Notes: generated by a model from the sequence alone, not told the origin. 37,125 bases of DNA from Rhodobacteraceae bacterium KLH11 (GCA_000158135.1 DS999531.1:1034684-1071808), one strand, 5' to 3'; positions 8,641-18,161 are shown, counted from the stretch's first letter. Made by a program: numbers and translations.

Positions 8641-10791
8641 ATGTTTGATGTAACTAAGAAATCGATTCAGTGGGGCGAAGAAACGCTGACACTGGAAACC
8701 GGCAAGGTTGCCCGTCAGGCTGACGGCAGCGTGATTGCCACGCTGGGCGAAACCAGCGTCATGGCAAACGTGACCTTTGCGCGGGCGCAAAAACCCGGTC
8801 AGGACTTTTTCCCGCTGACCGTGCACTATCAGGAAAAATACTATGCCGCCGGTAAGGTTCCGGGTGGCTTCTTCAAGCGCGAGGCGCGCCCAACCGAAAA
8901 AGAGACGCTGACCGCGCGTCTGATCGACCGTCCGATCCGCCCGCTGTTCGTTGACGGCTTCAAAAACGAAGTTCTGGTGATGTGCACCGTGCTGAGCCAC
9001 GATCTGGTCAACGATCCCGACATCGTCGCGATGATCGCTGCTTCGGCTGCCCTGACCATTTCCGGCGCGCCGTTCCGCGGCCCGATCGCCGGTGCCCGCG
9101 TTGGGTTCGAAGACGGTGAATACGTCCTGAACCCGACCGTCGACGACATGCAGGACCTGCGCCTGAACCCCGAACAGCGTCTGGATCTGGTTGTGGCCGG
9201 CACCAAAGACGCCGTGATGATGGTGGAATCGGAAGCTTACGAACTATCCGAGGCGGAAATGCTGGGCGCGGTAACCTTTGCGCATGAGCAGATTCAGCCG
9301 GTGATCGACCTGATCATCAGCCTCGCCGAAGAAGCCGCGAAAGAGCCGTTTGACTTCCAGGCACCTGATTATTCGGAGCTGTCCGCTGCTGTTGCCGCCG
9401 CTGGTGAAGAGCAGATGCGCGCCGCCTTCGCGATCACCGACAAGCAAGAGCGCACCGCCGCGGTTGCCGCTGCGCGTGAAGCGATCAAAGAGGCGCTGAC
9501 CGAGGAGCAGCTGGAAGACGGTAACCTCGGCTCTGCGATGAAAAAGCTGGAAGCTGGCATTCTGCGTGGCGATGTCGTCAAAGGCGGCAAGCGGATCGAC
9601 GGTCGGTCGACCACCGATATCCGTTCGATCGTTGCAGAAACCTCGATGCTGCCCCGGACCCATGGGTCCGCCCTGTTCACACGTGGTGAAACACAGGCGC
9701 TGGCCGTGACCACACTGGGCACCGGCGACGATGAGCAATTCATCGACGCGCTGCATGGCAACTTCAAATCGAACTTCCTGCTGCACTACAACTTCCCTCC
9801 GTATTCGGTTGGTGAAGTTGGCCGCGTCGGTGGCCCCGGCCGTCGTGAGATCGGCCACGGCAAGCTGGCATGGCGCGCCCTGCAGGCGGTTCTGCCTGCG
9901 GCGACCGACTTCCCCTACACGATCCGCATCGTGTCGGAGATCACCGAATCCAATGGCTCCAGCTCGATGGCGTCGGTCTGCGGCGGTTCGCTGTCGATGA
10001 TGGATGCGGGCGTTCCGCTGAAAGCACCGGTTGCCGGTGTGGCCATGGGTCTGATCCTGGAAGATGACGGCAACTATGCCATCCTGTCGGACATTCTGGG
10101 GGACGAAGACCATCTGGGCGACATGGATTTCAAAGTGGCGGGTACCGAAAACGGCATCACCTCGCTGCAGATGGACATCAAGGTCGCGGGCATCACGCCC
10201 GAGATCATGGAGAAAGCCCTGGCACAAGCCAAGGACGGCCGGATGCACATTCTGGGTGAGATGGGCAAAGCCCTGTCCGAGACCAACGAATTCTCGGTCC
10301 ACGCCCCGCGCATCGAAACCATGAACATCCCCACCGACAAGATCCGCGAAGTGATCGGCTCGGGCGGTAAGGTCATCCGCGAGATCGTCGAGGTTTCGGG
10401 TGCCAAGGTCGACATCAATGACGACGGCGTGATTAAGATCGCCTCGCCTGACGGTGAATCGATCAAGAAGGCCTATGAGATGATCCACTCGATCGTGGCT
10501 GAGCCGGAAGAGGGTCAGATCTACACCGGTAAAGTGGTCAAGATCGTCGACTTCGGGGCCTTCGTGAACTTCTTTGGCAAGCGCGACGGTCTGGTGCACG
10601 TGTCCCAGATCGAAAACCGCCGCCTGAACCATCCCTCGGATGTTCTGAAAGAAGGTCAGGACGTGAAGGTCAAGCTGCTGGGCTTTGACGACCGCGGCAA
10701 GGTTCGCCTGTCGATGAAAGTTGTCGATCAGGAAACCGGCGAAGAGATCGTGCCCGAGAAAAAAGAAAAGAAAGAGGAAAGCGCAGAGTAA
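8641..10791 (+). CDS. pnp: Polynucleotide phosphorylase
   Basis: A 716-residue, full-length 3'-5' phosphorolytic exoribonuclease, which acts as a trimer and is commonly part of RNA degradosomes. Domain order is as expected: a first RNase PH domain (about 10-140), the all-alpha linker (about 235-320), a second, catalytic RNase PH domain (about 325-545, with the [11 protein letters not shown] and [13 protein letters not shown] blocks), a KH domain (about 560-620, with [10 protein letters not shown]) and an S1 domain (about 625-695, [13 protein letters not shown]). The charged tail ends in [12 protein letters not shown] lies seven bases before the ATG. Unusually it converges on rpsO rather than following it. 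It has its own terminator downstream and a folded leader upstream. Confidence 0.98.
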   Translation: MFDVTKKSIQWGEETLTLETGKVARQADGSVIATLGETSVMANVTFARAQKPGQDFFPLTVHYQEKYYAAGKVPGGFFKREARPTEKETLTARLIDRPIRPLFVDGFKNEVLVMCTVLSHDLVNDPDIVAMIAASAALTISGAPFRGPIAGARVGFEDGEYVLNPTVDDMQDLRLNPEQRLDLVVAGTKDAVMMVESEAYELSEAEMLGAVTFAHEQIQPVIDLIISLAEEAAKEPFDFQAPDYSELSAAVAAAGEEQMRAAFAITDKQERTAAVAAAREAIKEALTEEQLEDGNLGSAMKKLEAGILRGDVVKGGKRIDGRSTTDIRSIVAETSMLPRTHGSALFTRGETQALAVTTLGTGDDEQFIDALHGNFKSNFLLHYNFPPYSVGEVGRVGGPGRREIGHGKLAWRALQAVLPAATDFPYTIRIVSEITESNGSSSMASVCGGSLSMMDAGVPLKAPVAGVAMGLILEDDGNYAILSDILGDEDHLGDMDFKVAGTENGITSLQMDIKVAGITPEIMEKALAQAKDGRMHILGEMGKALSETNEFSVHAPRIETMNIPTDKIREVIGSGGKVIREIVEVSGAKVDINDDGVIKIASPDGESIKKAYEMIHSIVAEPEEGQIYTGKVVKIVDFGAFVNFFGKRDGLVHVSQIENRRLNHPSDVLKEGQDVKVKLLGFDDRGKVRLSMKVVDQETGEEIVPEKKEKKEESAE

Positions 10792-10813
10792 TCTGCCCTA
10801 TCCCTTGAATGCG

Positions 10814-10846
10814 AAAGACCCCGGTTCTGGCCGGGGTCTTTTTCTT
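10814..10846 (+). terminator. Rho-independent terminator of pnp
   Basis: An 11-bp perfect stem (AAAGACCCCGG / CCGGGGTCTTT, loop TTCTGG) followed by TTCTTT, starting 22 bases after the pnp stop codon. A textbook intrinsic terminator on the plus strand; the A-rich left arm would also allow some termination from the other direction. Confidence 0.92.
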
Positions 10847-11150
10847 TGCCTGACCCCGCATTTGCGTGCTTCAGGCCCTGTATCCTCGATATCAGTCTGA
10901 TCTCGTCGCTGCCTGCCGACCCGAAATTCGGGATTGAAGGCCATTCGTCTCATGAAGCGCAAAAAGGAGTTTTGGGCGCTGCGCGGGTGCCATTGGGGTC
11001 AGCCGTCCCGAGGCAAGGGTATTTCTTAACCGCCAAGGGCGCGATAACTAAAGACACCGGGCAATACCTGTAAAACCACATCGCCGATCCGACGACGCCA
11101 GCCAGCAGCCGTTCGGCATTTATCTTTCATATCCGATATATGAATCGCAA
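10847..11150. other. Gene-free spacer between the pnp and rpsO terminators
   Basis: About 300 bp between two convergent, separately terminated genes. It holds a small palindrome CCCGAA-A-TTCGGG (10920-10932) and a possible 25-codon frame (10952-11029, starting MKRKKEFW) without a well-placed ribosome site. I see no convincing gene, tRNA or repeat here. Confidence 0.4.
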
Positions 11151-11151
11151 A

Positions 11152-11172
11152 CGCCCGCCAATTTGGCGGGCG
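11152..11172 (-). terminator. Rho-independent terminator of rpsO
   Basis: A strong stem CGCCCGCC / GGCGGGCG with an AATTT-type loop, followed on the minus strand by TTTGCG, about 50 bases after the rpsO stop codon. Its stem sequence closely resembles that of the terminator at 6593-6618. Confidence 0.75.
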
Positions 11173-11222
11173 TAGAATTCATGTGACCACACTGAAAGTG
11201 TTGGCCATGCTGTGCGAACTGC

Positions 11223-11492
11223 TTAGCGGCGGATGCCCAGCTTTTTGATCAGGTCCTGATAACGTGCCTCTTCTTTACCCTTCAGATAGTCCAGCAGCTT
11301 GCGGCGCTGGGCAACCATCTTCAGCAGACCACGACGACCGTGGTTGTCTTTTTTGTGGGTCTTGAAATGCTCGGTCAGGGTGGTGATGCGCGAGGTCAGG
11401 ATTGCAACCTGTACTTCAGGCGAACCGGTGTCGCCGTCTTTGGTTGCGAATTCTTTCATGACGCGTGCTTTTTCAGCGGCAGTAATCGACAT
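11223..11492 (-). CDS. rpsO: 30S ribosomal protein S15
   Basis: An 89-residue protein, exactly the usual length, with the conserved S15 pattern: [16 protein letters not shown] (residues 21-36), the [11 protein letters not shown] block that contacts 16S rRNA, and the ending [12 protein letters not shown]. It binds the central domain of 16S rRNA and helps 30S assembly. A consensus AAAGGAGA lies seven to eight bases before the ATG. It is last in the minus-strand run rbfA ... truB ... rpsO. In most proteobacteria pnp follows directly on the same strand; here pnp faces it instead. Confidence 0.98.
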   Translation of the reverse strand: MSITAAEKARVMKEFATKDGDTGSPEVQVAILTSRITTLTEHFKTHKKDNHGRRGLLKMVAQRRKLLDYLKGKEEARYQDLIKKLGIRR

Positions 11493-11635
11493 CGGGGTCT
11501 CCTTTAAAGGTTAGAGTTAATGGCGCAGGCCGGGATGTCGTCCAGCACAGGCCCATGGAGAAAACCGCACCGATTCCGATGCGGATGGGCGCGTATAGGC
11601 GCATTTGACGCAAATGGCAAAGGGATTCTGCGGGC

Positions 11636-12658
11636 TCACTCGCCAAGCGCATATTGCTCAAGATGTGCTTCGGCTATGAACTGAATATCCTCGGTCGTCA
11701 AACCCTCAGCACCGTAAAGCTGCGCGACTTCTTCATTGTTGACCAGAACCCGCGTCAAATCATTGTTTTCGCTGTCTTGTTCAATAGAAAGCTCTGGCTC
11801 CTCCGGGCTGTCCCAGGTGATCAAAAGCTTGTCATGGCCGACCTCGAAATCCATGATCGTGGTGCTTTCCTGTTCTGGCTCGGCCTGCACCACGATCTCA
11901 TCCTCGCCCGCGCCTCCGGTCACCACATCGCCACTTTCGGCCAGAATGACATCATCCCCGGCCCCACCATTCAGGAAATCGGATGAGGTCTCATCCAAGC
12001 CATCCGCGCCGGTCAGAATATCATCGCCATCGCCGCCAAATAAGGCATCCTCACCGGCCCCGCCTGCCAGATGATCATTGCCATCACCCCCTTGCAGAGC
12101 GTCGCCTCCGTCGCCGCCCGTCAGAATATCGTTTCCTTGCCCGCCATAGAGCTGATCCGCACCATCGCCACCATCCAGATCATCCGCGCCGAAATGGCCA
12201 TAAAGCGCATCGTCCCCCGCCATGCCGTCCAGATCATCGTCGCCGCCCTCACCGTGCAGCACATCTTGCCCCGCATCGCCAAGGATCACATCCTCACCGG
12301 CCCCGCCATAGAGTACATCATTCCCCGCGCCGCCCGATATAAGATCGTCACCGCCATAGCCGTTGATCTGATCGTTTCCGCCCTGTCCGGCCAGCGCATC
12401 CGTGCCTTCATCGCCAGCAATGACCAGATGGCCTTCATGCTCCGAGATGACCTCTCCGCTGCCGGGTTCCCCGGGCGCGTCAGGCTCTTCGATGTTTTCG
12501 TCCACGTCCAGAAAGTTGCCTTCGGGCACCTCGTCTTCTGCCGTTTCCTCAATCCGGTCATCCTCCCCCTCATCTTCGTTGTCCGAGATGAGGACATCGC
12601 CCATCGCGTAGGCTGCACCGCCCATGGCGGCCAGGCCAAACAATCCAATCAGAAACAT
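11636..12658 (-). CDS. RTX-repeat calcium-binding protein with N-terminal hydrophobic segment
   Basis: A 340-residue protein. Residues 1-25 are hydrophobic (MFLIGLFGLAAMGGAAYAMG), resembling a membrane anchor or uncleaved signal. Residues 26-75 are very acidic. Residues 82-256 carry about 18 glycine/aspartate nonapeptides of the GGxGxDxLx RTX type, which form a calcium-dependent beta-roll. The C-terminal 80 residues (TTIMDFEVGHDKLLI...) resemble the post-repeat domain found in type I secretion substrates. The ATG at 12658 has GGAGGGG upstream and is preferred to an earlier in-frame ATG. RTX proteins usually leave by type I secretion without an N-terminal signal, so a hydrophobic N-terminus is notable. 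No type I exporter is in the window. The function is unknown: adhesion, matrix or surface calcium binding are possible. Confidence 0.85.
   Translation of the reverse strand: MFLIGLFGLAAMGGAAYAMGDVLISDNEDEGEDDRIEETAEDEVPEGNFLDVDENIEEPDAPGEPGSGEVISEHEGHLVIAGDEGTDALAGQGGNDQINGYGGDDLISGGAGNDVLYGGAGEDVILGDAGQDVLHGEGGDDDLDGMAGDDALYGHFGADDLDGGDGADQLYGGQGNDILTGGDGGDALQGGDGNDHLAGGAGEDALFGGDGDDILTGADGLDETSSDFLNGGAGDDVILAESGDVVTGGAGEDEIVVQAEPEQESTTIMDFEVGHDKLLITWDSPEEPELSIEQDSENNDLTRVLVNNEEVAQLYGAEGLTTEDIQFIAEAHLEQYALGE
11891..12415 (-). repeat. RTX nonapeptide-coding tandem repeats
   Basis: About 18 consecutive degenerate 27-bp units encoding GGxGxDxLx-like nonapeptides inside the RTX gene. The units differ at synonymous sites, so the array is conserved at protein level more than at DNA level. 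Confidence 0.85.
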
Positions 12659-12754
12659 GAGACCCCTCCGCAAGCAAATGTGCCCCGAGCATAAAATATC
12701 CCATGTCGTCAGGTGGTTGGTCAAAACCTAACAGGGTTTGTGGTTAACCCTTTG

Positions 12755-13258
12755 TCACCAAAGTTCAGGTTGTTGAGTGTAGGCGATATAAAGCGGATGT
12801 TTTGGATGCCCGTCCTTGGTCAGCCCCAGATGGAACAAGGGCCGCCCGGTACCGCGCAGCAGGGTTTCGACAGCCGGGCCGCGATCCAGATGCGTGCCAT
12901 GGGTCCCCCAGGCGGCGATGACCTGATCGGCCCATTCCACCCCGTCCAGAATGGCGCTGTTGTTTTCCGGCCCCACCGGATCGACAGCGACGCGCATCTT
13001 GCGGGGGTCGGTGTCGCGCCAGGCGAAGATGTTGGTCACCTGAAACGCCCCGAACCCCAGCGCGCGAGCGCGCCGTTCACAGCGTTCGACGGTGGGGTCG
13101 TTCTGTACCTCGGTCGCGGTTGAGGGGTTGAGCATCACGAACAGCGCTTTACGCCCCGCCGGGTCCCAGACACGGGTCAGGCTATAGCGATATTTTTCGC
13201 AATCCGAATAAACAGCGGTCGAGGGCGCATCGCCCTTGGTATGGGATCGGGTGATCAT
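12755..13258 (-). CDS. DUF1643 domain-containing protein
   Basis: A 167-residue protein covering the whole DUF1643 family. The recognisable core is LFVMLNPSTAT, then NDPTVERCERRA, then VTNIFAWRDTDP, and a later VIAAWG. The family is common in bacteria and some phages and has no established biochemical function that I know of. No signal peptide or membrane helix is present, so it is probably cytoplasmic. It is 21 bp from the end of truB and so likely read with it, but nothing shows a functional link to pseudouridylation. Confidence 0.88.
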   Translation of the reverse strand: MITRSHTKGDAPSTAVYSDCEKYRYSLTRVWDPAGRKALFVMLNPSTATEVQNDPTVERCERRARALGFGAFQVTNIFAWRDTDPRKMRVAVDPVGPENNSAILDGVEWADQVIAAWGTHGTHLDRGPAVETLLRGTGRPLFHLGLTKDGHPKHPLYIAYTQQPELW

Positions 13259-13279
13259 GTCCTTCGCCTAACACGGTGT

Positions 13280-14185
13280 TCAGGTGACGAACACCCGGCT
13301 CGGGTGCAACTCACCGGATTTATAGATGCCCACAGCCACGGCCTTACCATCCAGCGAGGCCCAGGCCTCATCACCGTATTCCACGTCCGATGCCAGAACC
13401 ATGCCCGGGTTGCCATTGCGCAACCGGGTGGCACCTTCGGGGGTGCATTTCAGTTCAGGCAAATCTGACAGGCCAATTTCCAGCGGATTCAGGTACTCGT
13501 CCAGCGCGGTGGTTTTGGCCATCTCGTCGATCTGTTCGATAGTCAGCCCATCTTCAGCTTCAAACGGGCCGGACCAGATGCGGCGCAGTTCTCTGACATG
13601 GCCGTAACAGCCCAGCGCGGCCCCCAGATCGCGCGCGATCGAGCGGACATATCCGCCTTTACCGCAGGTCATCTCAAGCACGGCATGGTCTTCGTCGGGA
13701 CGGTCGACAAGGATCAGTTCCTCAACCCATAAAGGCCGGGCCGTCAGCTCAACATCCTCACCATCGCGGGCCAGCTTATAGGCCCGCTGGCCATCGATCT
13801 TCACGGCCGAGAACTTGGGGGGCACTTGCATGATATCCCCCAGAAACGGGGCCAGCGCCTGTTTGATATCCTCATCCGACGGGCGCGCGGCGCTTTGCGC
13901 AATCACCTCGCCCTCGGCGTCGTCGGTGTTGGTTGCTTGCCCCAGACGCACGGTGAACGTGTAGGCTTTCAAAGCATCGGTGATGTAGGGAACGGTTTTG
14001 GTCGCCTCACCCAGAGCCACGGCCAGAACGCCGGTTGCCTCAGGGTCCAGTGTACCCGCATGACCCGCTTTTCTGGCGTCCATCGCCCACCGCACCTTGT
14101 TGACCAGAGCGGTCGAGGTCATGCCCGCAGGCTTGTCCACCACCAGCCAACCAGAAATATCGCGACCCTTGCGTTTGCGTCCCAT
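13280..14185 (-). CDS. truB: tRNA pseudouridine(55) synthase
   Basis: A 301-residue enzyme that isomerises U55 in the T-loop of most tRNAs. The family start ([20 protein letters not shown]) and the catalytic block [14 protein letters not shown] are clear, with catalytic aspartate at residue 47. [13 protein letters not shown] and the short C-terminal PUA-like segment are also present. Length is normal for alphaproteobacteria. It lies between a DUF2233 protein and a DUF1643 protein, within the classical rbfA-truB-rpsO neighbourhood, and is probably co-transcribed with rbfA. Confidence 0.97.
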   Translation of the reverse strand: MGRKRKGRDISGWLVVDKPAGMTSTALVNKVRWAMDARKAGHAGTLDPEATGVLAVALGEATKTVPYITDALKAYTFTVRLGQATNTDDAEGEVIAQSAARPSDEDIKQALAPFLGDIMQVPPKFSAVKIDGQRAYKLARDGEDVELTARPLWVEELILVDRPDEDHAVLEMTCGKGGYVRSIARDLGAALGCYGHVRELRRIWSGPFEAEDGLTIEQIDEMAKTTALDEYLNPLEIGLSDLPELKCTPEGATRLRNGNPGMVLASDVEYGDEAWASLDGKAVAVGIYKSGELHPSRVFVT

Positions 14186-14239
14186 CCTGCACCTAAAATT
14201 CTGCTAAGGCGCGCGAGTTAGCGGATCGGTTTGCCGCTG

Positions 14240-14983
14240 TCAATTTGTCGGCGCGTCTTCGACCACTCCTACAATTGGTCCCAGCGAGAATCCGATGTCC
14301 GACCGGTTGCTGGCGCGCTCATACATCCGCGAGATGTTGCCATCAAGGAACAGCGCATTCGGCGTAGCCAGCACGTCGCGGAACAACCTGCCGAATTCGT
14401 GGAAAGTGACATAATCATCCGAGATCGCAAACACCGCGCGGGCGCCGTCGGCACTGGTGCCCACACCGTTGCGGATGTAGCGCGAGGTTGAATCGGGCAG
14501 GAAGCGCGGGTGCAGCGCGCCGTCGATCACCAGCATAGGCCCGGATTGAGTGGCGAAACGGCAATCGGGGGCCTGATCGACAAACTCCAGCGTCTCATAC
14601 ACATCGGCGCGGCCCTCACGAATGCAGAACACTCCGTTAGGCAGCAGCCCAAAATTGCCGGGGCCGGGATTTGCGATGACGCGCATCTGTTCCTGACTGT
14701 TCTCGACATAGTGGCCCACAGGCGAACGGTCGTCGTGATACATGCCGGCATTCATGGCAAAGGCCAGACGTTTACCATCGGGGGCAAGCGCCTCGTTCAC
14801 CGACGAAAAATGCCCCAACAGGTCACCGTTCTCATCGTTCAGGAACAGGCGCAGGTCTTCGCTGGCTGTGTCGACTTCGCAGATTGTGTACCGCTTGTCT
14901 TCATGGGTCAGCTTTTCACAGGTAACCGCCCCGGCCTGCGCCGCCCAGAGAACCGCGCCCGAAATAGTCAGGCCTCGAATCAC
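14240..14983 (-). CDS. Phosphodiester glycosidase family (DUF2233/NAGPA) exported protein
   Basis: A 247-residue protein with an N-terminal signal peptide (about 1-19, ending AAQAGA). The mature part has the family's blocks: [38 protein letters not shown] and [10 protein letters not shown]. Members are related to the domain of the mammalian uncovering enzyme, which cleaves GlcNAc-phosphodiesters, so a periplasmic glycosidase or phosphodiesterase acting on a cell-envelope sugar is plausible, though no bacterial substrate can be named from the sequence. Its ATG overlaps the rbfA stop codon (ATGA), so translation is coupled to rbfA, an odd pairing of an exported protein with a ribosome-assembly factor. 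Confidence 0.85.
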   Translation of the reverse strand: MIRGLTISGAVLWAAQAGAVTCEKLTHEDKRYTICEVDTASEDLRLFLNDENGDLLGHFSSVNEALAPDGKRLAFAMNAGMYHDDRSPVGHYVENSQEQMRVIANPGPGNFGLLPNGVFCIREGRADVYETLEFVDQAPDCRFATQSGPMLVIDGALHPRFLPDSTSRYIRNGVGTSADGARAVFAISDDYVTFHEFGRLFRDVLATPNALFLDGNISRMYERASNRSDIGFSLGPIVGVVEDAPTN

Positions 14984-15375
14984 TCGTCCAGATCGCGGCG
15001 CACCGCGTCCTGTTGGAACATGCGGCGGGTATCGTCCAGACGATCGAATGTGTCATCCAGCCGGAACCGCAGATCGGGCGAGAATTTCAGGCCAACCTTC
15101 TTGCCAACCATACGGCGCAATTCGCCCTTGTTACGGGCCAGCAATTCGATCACGTCCTCCTGCCCTTTGCCACCCAGCGGCAGCACATAAGCGGTGGCGA
15201 TTTTCAGATCCGGAGAGGTGCGGACTTCGCCGACGGTTATCGACATACGGTTCAGGTCAGGGTCGTGGACATCTCCGCGCGCCAGAACCTCGGACAGGGT
15301 GCGGCGGATCAGTTCGCCGACGCGCAGCTGTCGTTGGGACGGGCCGGGGCCATCGTGGAATTTGTTCTTTGCCAT
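14980..15375 (-). CDS. rbfA: 30S ribosome-binding factor A
   Basis: A 131-residue KH-like protein that helps late maturation of the 30S subunit, in particular the 5' end of 16S rRNA. The family pattern is clear: [19 protein letters not shown] at the start, [27 protein letters not shown] in the middle and [30 protein letters not shown] near the end, followed by a short extension. It is the first gene of the minus-strand run leading to truB and rpsO and diverges from dapB across 90 bp. Confidence 0.96.
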   Translation of the reverse strand: MAKNKFHDGPGPSQRQLRVGELIRRTLSEVLARGDVHDPDLNRMSITVGEVRTSPDLKIATAYVLPLGGKGQEDVIELLARNKGELRRMVGKKVGLKFSPDLRFRLDDTFDRLDDTRRMFQQDAVRRDLDE

Positions 15376-15465
15376 ATCCCCGATCTAAGCCCAAAGCTGG
15401 CCTTTGCCAAGCAGGCGTGAACCGGGTAGGAGGCTTTGAGCAGATTGCAGCAAGGGAAAATCGTC

Positions 15466-16275
15466 ATGACCCATATTCCGGGGATCGTCATCACAGGGGC
15501 TTCGGGCCGCATGGGTCAAATGCTGATCAAGACCGTGACTGACAGCGATCAGGCGCGTCTGGTTGGCGTGGTCGAGCGCACGGGCCATGATTGGATCGGT
15601 CGCGACGTGGGTGAAGCCATGGGCGGTGCTCCGCGGGGCGTGACCGTCACCGATGACCCGCTGGAGGCCTTTGCGCAAGCGCAGGCAGTGATCGACTTCA
15701 CCGCGCCCGAGGCAACGCTGGAGTTCGCCGCGCTGGCCGCGCAGGCGCGCTGTGTTCACGTGATCGGCACCACCGGCATGACCGACGAACAGATCGCCGC
15801 GTTGGAGCCAGCCTCGCGCCACGCGGTGATCGTGCGGGCGGGAAATATGAGCCTTGGCGTCAACCTGCTGGTGCAGCTGACCAAAAAAGTTGCCGCCGCA
15901 CTGGACGAAGACTTTGATATCGAGGTGATCGAAGGCCATCACCACCACAAGGTCGACGCACCCTCGGGCACTGCGCTGATGCTGGGCGAAGCCGCAGCCG
16001 AGGGGCGGGGCGTCAAGCTGGCAGATGTGTCCGATCGCGGCCGCGACGGCATCACCGGCGCCCGCAAACGCGGCGATATCGGCTTTCATGCCATCCGTGG
16101 CGGGGACATTGTTGGCGAACATGACGTGCTGTTCGCCGCCCCCGGAGAACGCATCGTGCTGCGCCACCTGGCCACTGACCGCGCCATCTTTGCCCGCGGT
16201 GCATTGAAAGCGGCGCTGTGGGGACAGGGAAAAGCGCCGGGTCAATATGACATGGTAGATGTGCTGGGGCTGTAA
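15466..16275 (+). CDS. dapB: 4-hydroxy-tetrahydrodipicolinate reductase
   Basis: A 269-residue enzyme, normal length, reducing 4-hydroxy-tetrahydrodipicolinate to tetrahydrodipicolinate with NAD(P)H in the diaminopimelate/lysine pathway. The nucleotide-binding loop GASGRMG is at 11-17 and the catalytic and substrate loop [15 protein letters not shown] at 156-170. The start MTHIPG at 15466 is preferred to an ATG ten codons earlier because AGGGA lies before it and homologues begin here. It stands alone, diverging from rbfA and converging on the alpha-glucosidase gene. It makes lysine precursor on the same chromosome segment as the lysine-degrading pair at 2652-5273. Confidence 0.97.
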   Translation: MTHIPGIVITGASGRMGQMLIKTVTDSDQARLVGVVERTGHDWIGRDVGEAMGGAPRGVTVTDDPLEAFAQAQAVIDFTAPEATLEFAALAAQARCVHVIGTTGMTDEQIAALEPASRHAVIVRAGNMSLGVNLLVQLTKKVAAALDEDFDIEVIEGHHHHKVDAPSGTALMLGEAAAEGRGVKLADVSDRGRDGITGARKRGDIGFHAIRGGDIVGEHDVLFAAPGERIVLRHLATDRAIFARGALKAALWGQGKAPGQYDMVDVLGL

Positions 16276-16352
16276 GCCTCGTATTTCTAAGCGCAACGCG
16301 TATTTACGCCAATACAGAGCCCTGCCGAATAATCAGGATTTGGTCGGCCGGA

Positions 16353-18032
16353 TCATTCGGTCTGACCGACCTTTTCAAGAGGTTTGTCCTTCAGCTCCGG
16401 ATCTAGCTCCACTTGGGGTTGGATAGCGACTGACGATCTGACTTCGATGATCAGCGCTGCGTTCGGGTGCAATGTCACGCTTTCATTTTCGACGGTGCCT
16501 CCTTCGTTCAGCAGCACATCGCCAATACCCTCAATCGCCAGCGATTGCGGATGGGGCGACAGGTTGAACAGACACAGGATTCTTTGGCCGCGCATAAAGG
16601 CCAGAACGGGTTCTTCGGTTTCAAGAAAGCGTGTCTTCCCATCGCGCAACTCCGGAATTTCCCGGCGTAAATGGAGCATTCTGCGATAATGGTTAAGAAC
16701 ACTGTCCGAGGCGTCTTCTTGCAGGCTTACAGCATTTGCCAGTTGCGGGCGTTTGATCGGCAGCCAAGGCTTTTCGGCAGAGGTAAAACCACCGTTTAGT
16801 ACCGTATCATCCCACACCATCGGCGTTCTGCACCCGTCGCGCCCCTTGTCTGCAGGCCAGTAGTTAAGGCCCTGCGGGTCGGTGAGTTCATCATAGGCCA
16901 GCTCGGTTTCGCTTTGCCCAAGCTCTTCGCCCTGATAAATGCAAACGGATCCTTGCAGCGACAGCAGCAGCGTCGCCGATTGTTTGGCCAGCGCCTTGTG
17001 GGTGATCCCATGTTCCGCCCAACGGCTGGGATGGCGGGATACATCGTGGTTGGAAAACGCCCAGCAGGGCCAACCGTCCTGAGCTTTGTCAAAAAACGTC
17101 TCAATGTGATGGCGGAAATGGCTGGCCGAGAATTCATCGCTTAGCAGGTCGAACGAATAGGCCATATGCAGCCGGTTATCGCTGGTATAGGCCGCCATCA
17201 GCTCGGTGCCGTGATGGTGGTCACCAATCTCGCCGATCAGGGTACGCCCGGGATATTCATCCAGCACTGCGCGCAGCTTTTTAAGGAAATCCAGATTCTC
17301 GGGCTGGTTTTTTGAAAACAGCGGGTACTGCATGTCGTACAGCCGCCCGACCGGGCCGGTCTTTTCCACATAGTCGGCTGGGTTATTCCTGAGCTTCAGG
17401 TCGTGGAAATAGAAATTTACGGTATCCAGCCGGAAACCATCCACTCCGCGGTCCAGCCAGAACCGCAGAACACTCAGCAACCATTCCTGTACTTCCGGAT
17501 TGTGGAAGTTGAAATCGGGCTGCTCCTTCAGAAAATTATGGAAGTAATATTGCTGCCGCCTTGGCTCCCATTCCCAGGCACCACCACCGTTGAAGATGGC
17601 CTGCCAGTTATTTGGCGGTGTCCCGTCCAGATTCGGATCGGCCCAGACATACCAATCAGCCTTGGGATTGTCGCGTGACTGACGGCTTTCCTGAAAGAAC
17701 GGGTGTTCATGGCTGGAATGGGACAGAACCTGATCAATGATCACCTTCAGGCCAAGGCAATGCGCCACAGACATCATGGCGTCGAAATCTTCCAACGTAC
17801 CAAACAAGGCGTCGATATCGGTATAATTCGATACATCGTAGCCCATATCGGCCATCGGTGACGTGAAGACCGGCGACAGCCAAACCGCATCGACCCCAAG
17901 CGATGCAATATATGGCAGACGCTGCGTTATACCGGTGATATCACCGATTCCGTCACCGTTACTGTCCTGAAAAGAGCGCGGATATACCTGATATGTAACG
18001 GAACCCCGCCACCAGTTTGCATCTGAAGTCAT
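16353..18032 (-). CDS. aglA: Alpha-glucosidase, GH13 family (AglA-type)
   Basis: A 559-residue cytoplasmic (no signal peptide) GH13 glycoside hydrolase cleaving terminal alpha-glucosides such as sucrose, maltose or trehalose-type sugars. The four classical regions are visible: VIIDQVLSHSS (region I), GFRLDTVNFY with nucleophile Asp203, LIGEIGD with acid/base Glu268, and FSNHDVSRH with Asp330. The QPDFNFHNPEVQ segment and the TVNFY after the nucleophile are typical of alpha-glucosidases of the proteobacterial HaG/AglA type. It diverges from the LacI regulator over 129 bp that contain a perfect palindromic operator. In Sinorhizobium aglA lies inside the transporter operon, so the divergent layout is different. 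The ribosome site is weak. Confidence 0.93.
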   Translation of the reverse strand: MTSDANWWRGSVTYQVYPRSFQDSNGDGIGDITGITQRLPYIASLGVDAVWLSPVFTSPMADMGYDVSNYTDIDALFGTLEDFDAMMSVAHCLGLKVIIDQVLSHSSHEHPFFQESRQSRDNPKADWYVWADPNLDGTPPNNWQAIFNGGGAWEWEPRRQQYYFHNFLKEQPDFNFHNPEVQEWLLSVLRFWLDRGVDGFRLDTVNFYFHDLKLRNNPADYVEKTGPVGRLYDMQYPLFSKNQPENLDFLKKLRAVLDEYPGRTLIGEIGDHHHGTELMAAYTSDNRLHMAYSFDLLSDEFSASHFRHHIETFFDKAQDGWPCWAFSNHDVSRHPSRWAEHGITHKALAKQSATLLLSLQGSVCIYQGEELGQSETELAYDELTDPQGLNYWPADKGRDGCRTPMVWDDTVLNGGFTSAEKPWLPIKRPQLANAVSLQEDASDSVLNHYRRMLHLRREIPELRDGKTRFLETEEPVLAFMRGQRILCLFNLSPHPQSLAIEGIGDVLLNEGGTVENESVTLHPNAALIIEVRSSVAIQPQVELDPELKDKPLEKVGQTE

Positions 18033-18070
18033 AAGAAACCACTTGTTCTTGGCAGGTTGAATTGCGGGAT

Positions 18071-18099
18071 TGAGTATCCAAAACGTTTTGGAAACACAA
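18071..18099 (-). promoter_or_regulatory. Candidate aglA promoter with operator in the spacer
   Basis: Reading the minus strand, TTGTGT (18099-18094), a 17-bp spacer and TACTCA (18076-18071) make a plausible sigma-70 promoter for aglA. The 16-bp operator fills almost the whole spacer, which would allow the LacI protein to block RNA polymerase. The box matches are moderate, so this is a suggestion. Confidence 0.4.
18077..18092. promoter_or_regulatory. LacI-family operator 1 (aglA/aglR intergenic)
   Basis: A perfect 16-bp palindrome, TCCAAAACGTTTTGGA, with the central CG typical of LacI/GalR-family operators. It lies between the divergent glucosidase and regulator genes and could control both. 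The 14-bp core is repeated exactly in front of the binding-protein gene. Confidence 0.85.
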
Positions 18100-18161
18100 G
18101 TGCGTTCCTCTCGCCGTTTTCTGAAATATCGGCTAGGAATGATAGAGAAGGCGGGGAACGT

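Noticed and set aside
9244..10632. A 462-codon open frame on the minus strand
   Set aside because: It lies wholly antisense to pnp in a GC-rich gene; its translation is His/Arg/Gly-rich with no family features, a shadow of the pnp codon pattern.
10846..11073. 75-codon plus-strand frame after pnp
   Set aside because: Starts inside the downstream edge of the pnp terminator, has no ribosome site and no recognisable sequence.
11891..12415. Tandem repeats considered as a CRISPR or minisatellite
   Set aside because: The 27-bp units are in frame, encode RTX nonapeptides and have no unique spacers.
18057..18161. Longer N-terminus for the LacI regulator
   Set aside because: The extra 35 codons cover the operator palindrome and do not resemble the family; the HTH starts right after the ATG at 18162.
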